A DNA stretch of 9,920 bases, taken from assembly GCA_002937555.1 (NCBI GenBank), contig PTKB01000084.1, positions 1 to 9,920 of the forward strand, in the 5' to 3' direction. Each line of letters opens with the position of its first letter. Position 1 is the stretch's first letter. The DNA is from Alphaproteobacteria bacterium MarineAlpha10_Bin2 (lineage in GTDB: Bacteria; Pseudomonadota; Alphaproteobacteria; UBA828). Below, in pieces: positions 5,861-9,920 of this stretch. The translations under genes were made by a program, and so were the position numbers. Below the pieces are notes generated by a model. That model was not told where the DNA came from. It saw nothing but the letters and a program-made list of their open reading frames with translations, and did not search any database.

Positions 5861-6684
5861 GGCCATCCTATAGGACGATGGCGCGCCGGAATCAATTGGC
5901 GGCCTGCGCCAACGGCAAGGCCGAGCAGAAAAATCACCAGGGCCGCGACGACGATGGAGGGGCCGGACGGCGTGTCCCACTCCAGCGAGCCAAACAGTCC
6001 GCCAACAACCGACAGGACGCCTGCCAGGCTCGCCAGGACGGCCATCTGTTCAGGTGTGCGCGCGAGGCGCCGCGCCGCCGCGGCGGGGATAATCAGCAGG
6101 GAAGCAATCAACAGGATGCCGACGATTTTCATGGCGAGCGCCACCGTCATCGCGATGAGCAGCATGAAAACGATACTTACCAGGGTCACCCGTGCGCCTT
6201 CGGCACGGGCCAGCTCCTCATGCACCGTTACCGCCAGCAGCGGGCGCCATAGAAAAGCGATCACGCAGAGGATGGCGGCGGCCCCGCCATAGATCCAGAT
6301 CAGGTCGGTGCGGTTCACGGCGAGAATGTCGCCGAACAGAAACGCCATCAGATCGAGCCGCTGCCCTTCCATGAAACTTACCGCCACAAGGCCGAGGGAG
6401 AGCGCGCCATGGGCGAGAATGACAAGCAGCGTGTCGCCGGCAAGGCGGCGCTGGCGTTGCAGCAGCAACAGCATCGCCACCAGGGCGGCGGAACTTGCGA
6501 CGATGCCGATGGTAAGATCGATGCCCAGCACGAGGCCGAGCGCGACGCCCAAAAGTGCGCCATGGGCCAGGGAATCGCCGAGATAGGCCATGCGCCGCCA
6601 CACCACGAAACAGCCGAGCGGCCCGGCCAGCAAGGCCACGCCAATGCCGCCCAAGAGCGCGCGCCAAAAGAAATCGTCTAGCAT
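5857..6684 (-). CDS. znuB: Zinc ABC transporter, membrane permease
   Basis: A permease of the ABC-3 family, about 275 residues and almost entirely hydrophobic, with roughly eight membrane segments. It begins MLDDFFWRALLGG and continues with AGPLGCFVVWRRMAYLGDSLAHGALLG, the conserved first part of ZnuB proteins. A later AMKIVGILLIASLLIIPAAAAR stretch matches the conserved late segment (KIVGxLLvxALLiiPAA) of this family. It forms the inner-membrane channel that moves Zn2+ from ZnuA into the cytoplasm, powered by ZnuC. A GTG at 6690 overlaps the znuC stop (GTGA); the ATG at 6684 matches the usual start of relatives and is given here, but the GTG would add only two residues and preserve the 4-base overlap pattern of the operon. 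Its stop overlaps the hisI start. Confidence 0.93.
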   Translation of the reverse strand: MLDDFFWRALLGGIGVALLAGPLGCFVVWRRMAYLGDSLAHGALLGVALGLVLGIDLTIGIVASSAALVAMLLLLQRQRRLAGDTLLVILAHGALSLGLVAVSFMEGQRLDLMAFLFGDILAVNRTDLIWIYGGAAAILCVIAFLWRPLLAVTVHEELARAEGARVTLVSIVFMLLIAMTVALAMKIVGILLIASLLIIPAAAARRLARTPEQMAVLASLAGVLSVVGGLFGSLEWDTPSGPSIVVAALVIFLLGLAVGAGRQLIPARHRPIGWP

Positions 6685-6686
6685 GG

Positions 6687-7535
6687 TCACGCGCCCGGTG
6701 GGGATTCGGGTGGCTCTGAGCCAATCGGCTCCTGGCTCCGTGCCGCATCGAGCGGCTCCTGGCTCCGTGCCGCATCGAGCGGCAACACTTCCCCGGCTAG
6801 GTCATGGGCGTGGCGGTGATGGTGGTGATAAAGGGCGACGCTTTCGGCGGCGCGCGGGCCGAAGAGAGCGACATATTCGGGGTGCGTGCTCACCGCTTCG
6901 GGCGCGCCGGAACAACAGATATGGCCGTTCAGGCACAGCACCCGGTCCGTCGCCCGCATCACCATGTGAAGGTCATGACTGACCACCAGGACGCCGCAGC
7001 CGCGCGTGCGGCGCACGTCTTCGATCAACTCGAACATGTCGATCTGGCCCTGGAAATCCACTTGTTGCGCCGGTTCGTCGAGAACCAGCAAGTCCGGATC
7101 GCGCAACAGCGCACGGGCCAACAGCACGCGTTGAAATTCGCCGCCGGAGAGCGTCTGCAACTGGGCCTCGAGCAATTGCGGCACGCCGACTTCACCAAGC
7201 ACGTTAAGAATTTCGGCCCGCTTCGCCTTTGCAGCCATGCGTAAAAACCGGCGCACGGTCAAGGGCAACACCGGATCGAGCGTGAGGCGCTGCGGCATAT
7301 AGCCGATCACCAGATCGGGCGCTTTGTTGACGCGCCCCTGCTGGTGCGGGACGAGGCCGAGCATGGCGCGGATCAGGGTTGTCTTGCCGGCGCCGTTGGG
7401 GCCAATCAAACTGACGATCTCACCGCCGGACAATTCCAGATCGACGCCGGAGAGAATGCTGTGGCCGGCCAATCGGACGCCGAGACCTGCGACCGTGATC
7501 AAGCTCTTGCGCCGTTCATGGCCAAGGGCGGTCAT
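6687..7535 (-). CDS. znuC: Zinc ABC transporter, ATP-binding subunit with His-rich and duplicated C-terminal tail
   Basis: An ATPase of about 282 residues that energises zinc import. Numbered from the chosen start: Walker A GPNGAGKTT (45-53), Q-loop in GYMPQR (Q82), ABC signature LSGGEFQR (129-136), Walker B LLVLDEP (149-155) and H-loop VSHD (H187). The C-terminal extension carries a HHHHRHAH cluster (237-244), seen in other ZnuC proteins and probably metal-interacting. It is followed by a low-complexity tail in which LDAARSQEP occurs twice in tandem (253-270), encoded by a 27-base duplication. The frame is open from 7556, but ATG 7535 forms an ATGA overlap with the zur stop, matching the other junctions of this operon; the upstream ATGs at 7556 and 7547 lie inside zur. 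Ribosome binding is weak, consistent with translational coupling. Confidence 0.93.
   Translation of the reverse strand: MTALGHERRKSLITVAGLGVRLAGHSILSGVDLELSGGEIVSLIGPNGAGKTTLIRAMLGLVPHQQGRVNKAPDLVIGYMPQRLTLDPVLPLTVRRFLRMAAKAKRAEILNVLGEVGVPQLLEAQLQTLSGGEFQRVLLARALLRDPDLLVLDEPAQQVDFQGQIDMFELIEDVRRTRGCGVLVVSHDLHMVMRATDRVLCLNGHICCSGAPEAVSTHPEYVALFGPRAAESVALYHHHHRHAHDLAGEVLPLDAARSQEPLDAARSQEPIGSEPPESPPGA
6727..6780. repeat. Perfect 27-base tandem duplication within znuC
   Basis: Bases 6727-6753 and 6754-6780 are identical over 27 bases, with no spacer. The unit is a multiple of three, so it keeps the znuC frame and duplicates nine residues (LDAARSQEP). It sits in the dispensable-looking C-terminal tail beyond the ATPase core. 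Confidence 0.95.
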
Positions 7536-8035
7536 TTCGCCGCGCATCCCGGGCATTCGCCATGCAACTCGACCATTTGGCGGCGAACGTTAAATCCCGC
7601 CTCAGCCGCCTGGCGCGCCACCGCCTGGCCGATCATCGCGCCATCCATTTCGCTCACCTCGCCGCACTCCTGGCAGATTAGGAATTGCGCATTGTGCTGC
7701 TCGTCCGAGCCACTGCAGCCGACAAAAGCGTTGAGGCTGTCGACCCGGTGCACCAACCCATGCACCATGAGAAATTCCAGCGCCCGGTAGACGGTGGGGG
7801 GTCGCACGGATTTCTCGCTGTCACTCAACCGGTCCAACAAGTCATAGGCTTTTACGGCTTTGTGGCTGTCCCAGATCAATTCGAGCACGCGCCGGCGCAT
7901 ATAGGTGAGACGGGCGCCGCGCTGGCGGCACAGCTCTTCGGCGCGGCCGAGCGCGCGGCCGACGCAACGGGCATGGGCATGCCGCGTGCCGTGAAACGCC
8001 GCCGAGCCGCCGCTCAAAGTTTTCCGATTTGCCAT
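7532..8035 (-). CDS. zur: Fur-family zinc uptake regulator
   Basis: A 167-residue Fur-family repressor. A winged-helix DNA-binding domain occupies roughly 25-95, including LTYMRRRVLELIW and the recognition helix in VRPPTVYRALEFL (77-89). The dimerisation domain has two CxxC pairs, C121/C124 and C161/C164, for the structural zinc. H96, C107, H114 and E129 line up with the regulatory zinc ligands of E. coli Zur (H77, C88, H96, E111), which supports Zur rather than Fur or Mur. With zinc bound it should repress the importer genes. It is the first gene of the minus-strand operon and its stop overlaps znuC, so it probably regulates itself through the box at 8097-8119. The ribosome-binding site is poor (ACAGG directly before ATG). 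The N-terminal HxHxxC-like segment (HAHARC) is common in alphaproteobacterial Zur. Confidence 0.93.
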   Translation of the reverse strand: MANRKTLSGGSAAFHGTRHAHARCVGRALGRAEELCRQRGARLTYMRRRVLELIWDSHKAVKAYDLLDRLSDSEKSVRPPTVYRALEFLMVHGLVHRVDSLNAFVGCSGSDEQHNAQFLICQECGEVSEMDGAMIGQAVARQAAEAGFNVRRQMVELHGECPGCAAK

Positions 8036-8201
8036 CCTGTCGCAACCTCCAACACCCCGTTCCTCTCAAGGCAGACGGAGAATTGATATTGACCTGGAAA
8101 TGTTACTTTATAACAATGCATTTTGAACCGCAGTGAGGCCCGCCGTCAAACCAAAATATGCCTGTTGCCGAGCCGCCGCCGGGCCGTCGAACCGAGCCAT
8201 C
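8036..8201. promoter_or_regulatory. Divergent zur/znuA promoter region
   Basis: This 166-base gap separates the zur-led operon (minus) from znuA (plus). It is A/T-rich around 8080-8125, where promoter-like hexamers such as TTGATA (8083-8088), TTGACC (8089-8094) and TATAAC (8109-8114) overlap the Zur box. None of the hexamer pairs has ideal spacing, so the exact promoters remain unassigned; overlap with the box means a bound repressor would block both directions. Confidence 0.6.
8097..8119. promoter_or_regulatory. Zur box
   Basis: A 23-base imperfect palindrome, left half GAAATGTTA and right half TAACAATGC around the centre CTTTA. It closely follows the known alphaproteobacterial Zur consensus (G-AATGTTATA-N-TATAACATT-C). 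It sits midway between zur and znuA, 62 bases from the zur start and 83 bases from the znuA start. It should bind zinc-loaded Zur and repress both transcription units. Confidence 0.85.
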
Positions 8202-9050
8202 ATGAATTTATTGCTGAATGTTGCCCTTGCCCTGGCGCTGATCCTGGGCGGCATATCCAAACCCTGGGCGGCGGAAACGAACGTCGTAGCCAGCATCTTT
8301 CCACTGCATTCGCTTGCCGCCGGCGTTATGAAAGGCGTGGGCGAACCGGCCCTTCTTTTGCAAAGCGGATTGTCGCCGCATGAATTTTCTCTCAAGCCAT
8401 CGCAGGCGGAACTCCTGCAATCCGCCGATCTCCTATTTTGGGTGGGCAAGAATCTCGAATACCCGCTGGCCCGATATACCCGGAACCTGCCGCCGGGCCA
8501 TTCCCTGGCGCTGGGCGGCGGCGGCGAAGCTAAGCAAAACCCGCACATTTGGCTCGACCCGCAACAGGCCAAGGAGATCGTATCGGCGATGGCGGAAAAA
8601 CTGCGCACCCGGGACCCGGATCACGGCGCTATATATGCGCGCAACGCCCGGATGCTGCAGGCGCGTATCGATGCGTTGGAACTGGAACTGGCGGCGCTCC
8701 TCAACCCACTGCGCGGCATTCCCTACGTGGTTTTCCACGACGCCTACGCACCGTTCGAGAGCCGTTTCGAGTTGAACAATGTCGGTGCCTTGACGTCCGA
8801 GCCCGAGCGTGTACTTAGCGCCGGGCAAATTCGCCGCATGCGTGTGGTAATCGTCGATACCCACGCACGCTGCGCTTTCCGCGAGCCGCAATTCGAGCCT
8901 CGCCTTCTTGCGGTCGTCGCCGAACAAAGCGAAATCCGCATCGGTGAATTGGATCCGCTGGGATGGAATCTTAAGCCGGGAATCGATGGATATTTTATTC
9001 TCATGCGTAATCTCGCGCATGGATTGATCGAATGCTTGTCGCGTCCCTAG
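8202..9050 (+). CDS. znuA: Periplasmic zinc-binding protein of the ZnuABC importer, lacking the His-rich loop
   Basis: A 282-residue cluster A-I metal-binding protein. A signal peptide (MNLLLN...GISKPWAA, about 24 residues) directs it to the periplasm. The family's zinc histidines are visible: H60 in LSPHEFSLKPSQ, H115 in NPHIWLDP and H179 in VFHDAYAPFE. C224 and C278 match the positions of the disulfide known in E. coli ZnuA. The FREPQFEPRL segment (226-235) and the DPLGWNLKPG end are characteristic. It captures Zn2+ and hands it to ZnuB. The segment before NPHIW, where most ZnuA proteins carry a long His/Asp-rich loop, is short here (NLPPGHSLALGGGGEAKQ), and the protein is correspondingly small. 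The frame is open from GTG 8133, but ATG 8202 directly begins a good signal peptide; its ribosome-binding site is weak. Transcription is probably controlled by the Zur box 83 bases upstream. Confidence 0.93.
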   Translation: MNLLLNVALALALILGGISKPWAAETNVVASIFPLHSLAAGVMKGVGEPALLLQSGLSPHEFSLKPSQAELLQSADLLFWVGKNLEYPLARYTRNLPPGHSLALGGGGEAKQNPHIWLDPQQAKEIVSAMAEKLRTRDPDHGAIYARNARMLQARIDALELELAALLNPLRGIPYVVFHDAYAPFESRFELNNVGALTSEPERVLSAGQIRRMRVVIVDTHARCAFREPQFEPRLLAVVAEQSEIRIGELDPLGWNLKPGIDGYFILMRNLAHGLIECLSRP

Positions 9051-9139
9051 CTCACTGTTAGCGCCGTTTACATCGCCTTCGAGACCTGAACTGTGACGGC
9101 CGTTACATTATATATCTGTTATATATCATGATATTAACG

Positions 9140-9145
9140 TATAAT
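9140..9145 (+). promoter_or_regulatory. Perfect -10 hexamer TATAAT, candidate promoter
   Basis: TATAAT matches the sigma-70 -10 consensus exactly, in an AT-rich segment 250 bases upstream of the response-regulator ATG. The base positions expected for a -35 box (around 9117-9122, TGTTAT) are a poor match to TTGACA, so an activator might be required. If used, the transcript would include the structured segment at 9191-9246. Confidence 0.35.
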
Positions 9146-9190
9146 TTTGCGTGATTGGTTGAACTCGTAAATATTCACTGACCGCAACTT

Positions 9191-9246
9191 GGAACTCTAT
9201 CGCGAACTATTGGTTATTCGCGTTCCATGCTTTCGCATTAACCAAT
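9191..9246 (+). other. Overlapping inverted repeats with H-type pseudoknot geometry
   Basis: CGCGAA (9201-9206) is complementary to TTCGCG (9217-9222). The loop between them contains ATTGGTTA (9209-9216), which is complementary to TAACCAAT (9239-9246). GGAA (9191-9194) can also pair with TTCC (9223-9226), extending the first stem past a six-base bulge. In RNA this arrangement is an H-type pseudoknot with no bases between the two stems; as DNA it could be two interleaved operator-like repeats. Confidence 0.35.
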
Positions 9247-9395
9247 CGCTAACGATAAATTAACAAATTGAATTTACGGTATTACAACCTTGGCGGCATG
9301 GCTGTAGGCGGCCGCCGTAACGACACGACCGATACAAGATAATGAGCGCCACGAAATAACTTGGCGCCGTCTCAGGAGCCTGAAGGCAGGGATCG

Positions 9396-9920
9396 ATGAA
9401 AAGTATCGTCATCGTCGATGATCGCGTCACAAATCGGAGAATTCTCTCGCGTTTGGCAAGCGAACTCGATTCAAAACCCGATGTCGAAACCTTCGGCGGT
9501 CCCGTGCTGGCGCTCGGCTGGCTCGAGCAGAACGAGCCCGATTTGGTCGTCACAGACTACAAAATGCCCAACCTCGACGGCGCGGAGTTCGTGCAATCCT
9601 GCGCCGATGTCCCGGTCATCGTGGTGACGGCCTATGAGGACAAGGGGTTTCGCTATGACGCCCTCAATGCCGGCGCCACCGACTTTCTCCTGAGCCCGGT
9701 GGATCATGAAGAGTTCCGCGCCCGGGCGCGCAATCTGCTGACGCTGCGCTATCAGCAATGCCTCCTGAAACGGCGCGCCGCGCAATTGCAGGACAAGCTC
9801 GAGCTCAGCAACCGCCTGCATAAAGTTGCGCTCAAGGAGAGCAAGGAACAGCTGCGCCTCGTCATGAACACAATCCCGGCGATGATCAGCGCCACCAACG
9901 CCGAACACCGCTATGTCTTC
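9396..9920 (+). CDS. Response regulator with REC domain and start of a PAS domain (partial, runs off window edge)
   Basis: The first 175 codons are present and the gene continues beyond the window. Residues 1-118 form a receiver domain: acidic pair D8/D9, phospho-acceptor D54 in LVVTDYKMPNLDG, and T78 in VIVVTAY. The near-invariant lysine after the fifth strand is replaced: the sequence reads DFLLSPVD, giving S100. A charged helical linker follows (about 119-152), then LRLVMNTIPAMISATNAEHR (153-172), the opening of a PAS domain. Proteins of this build usually end in GGDEF/EAL, histidine-kinase or other output domains, but that part is not visible. AGGG lies five bases before the ATG. The gene is separated from znuA by a long AT-rich gap and is probably a separate unit. 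Confidence 0.88.
   Translation, partial: MKSIVIVDDRVTNRRILSRLASELDSKPDVETFGGPVLALGWLEQNEPDLVVTDYKMPNLDGAEFVQSCADVPVIVVTAYEDKGFRYDALNAGATDFLLSPVDHEEFRARARNLLTLRYQQCLLKRRAAQLQDKLELSNRLHKVALKESKEQLRLVMNTIPAMISATNAEHRYVF

Larger units (their letters stand above)
9051..9395. other. AT-rich 345-base gap upstream of a response regulator, with structured inverted repeats
   Basis: No coding frame is supported here. The gap is much richer in A/T than its neighbours. It contains a 9-base direct repeat TTATATATC at 9108-9116 and 9119-9127 (11-base period), a perfect TATAAT at 9140-9145, overlapping inverted repeats at 9191-9246, and further pairing segments TTACGG/CCGTAA (9274-9279 with 9315-9320). It is best read as the promoter and long leader of the following gene, or as an unannotated small-RNA locus. 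Confidence 0.5.

Noticed and set aside
5861..5977. Longer hisI start giving a 167-residue protein
   Set aside because: The extra segment lies inside znuB, is Arg/Pro-rich and unlike HisI; ATG 5860 has AGGA and an ATGA overlap with znuB.
5291..6292. 333-codon plus-strand open frame over hisI and znuB
   Set aside because: It runs antisense to two clearly identified genes and begins inside the end of the D-amino-acid dehydrogenase gene; no domain is visible.
8133..8201. N-terminal extension of ZnuA from a GTG codon
   Set aside because: The extra residues are Arg/Cys-rich and would bury the signal peptide that starts at the ATG at 8202.
9103..9136. Second Zur box downstream of znuA
   Set aside because: The AT-rich segment contains GTTATA-like words but no palindromic partner half-site; it is better described as direct repeats.
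9307..9316. GGCGGCCGCC palindrome as an operator
   Set aside because: Short self-complementary GC words are common by chance in this genome, and nothing around it supports a regulatory role.

Overview
The window looks like chromosomal DNA from a GC-rich alphaproteobacterium, probably a Rhodospirillales-like lineage. This rests on strong GC bias at third codon positions, an alphaproteobacterial-type Zur protein and Zur box, and a ZnuB that begins MLDDFF. The placement is inferred from family resemblance only; there is no rRNA or other phylogenetic marker here.

Region 1 (1-672): the 5' part of a LicD/fukutin-family nucleotidyltransferase gene on the minus strand, cut by the window edge, then about 300 bases with no gene. 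Its codon use is visibly less GC-biased than the rest of the window, which suggests an accessory surface-polysaccharide segment.

Region 2 (673-5349): four catabolic or uptake genes that alternate in strand: an orphan periplasmic sugar-type binding protein (-), a class III PLP aminotransferase (+), an SDR dehydrogenase (-) and a D-amino-acid dehydrogenase of the D-arginine dehydrogenase type (+). The aminotransferase and SDR stop codons overlap. Two divergent intergenic regions (1744-1977 and 4098-4221) carry palindromes that could be operators. Together the enzymes suggest oxidation and transamination of an amino compound, but the substrate cannot be read from the sequence. No ABC permease or ATPase accompanies the binding protein here.

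Region 3 (5477-9050): a compact zinc-homeostasis locus. On the minus strand zur, znuC, znuB and hisI follow one another, with 4-base ATGA/GTGA-type junctions; znuA diverges on the plus strand. A well-preserved Zur-box-like palindrome lies at 8097-8119 between zur and znuA and is placed to repress both directions when zinc is plentiful. ZnuA (periplasmic zinc binding), ZnuB (channel) and ZnuC (ATPase) form the importer. HisI, a zinc enzyme of histidine synthesis, is apparently co-expressed with the importer, which is the most notable functional linkage in the window. ZnuA lacks the usual His-rich loop, while ZnuC has a His cluster and a tandemly duplicated tail.

Region 4 (9051-9920): a 345-base AT-rich gap with a perfect TATAAT hexamer and overlapping inverted repeats that could fold as an H-type pseudoknot, followed by the start of a response regulator (REC plus the beginning of a PAS domain) cut by the window edge. 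Its receiver domain has Ser in place of the near-invariant Lys.

I found no tRNA, rRNA, CRISPR array, transposase or insertion sequence.
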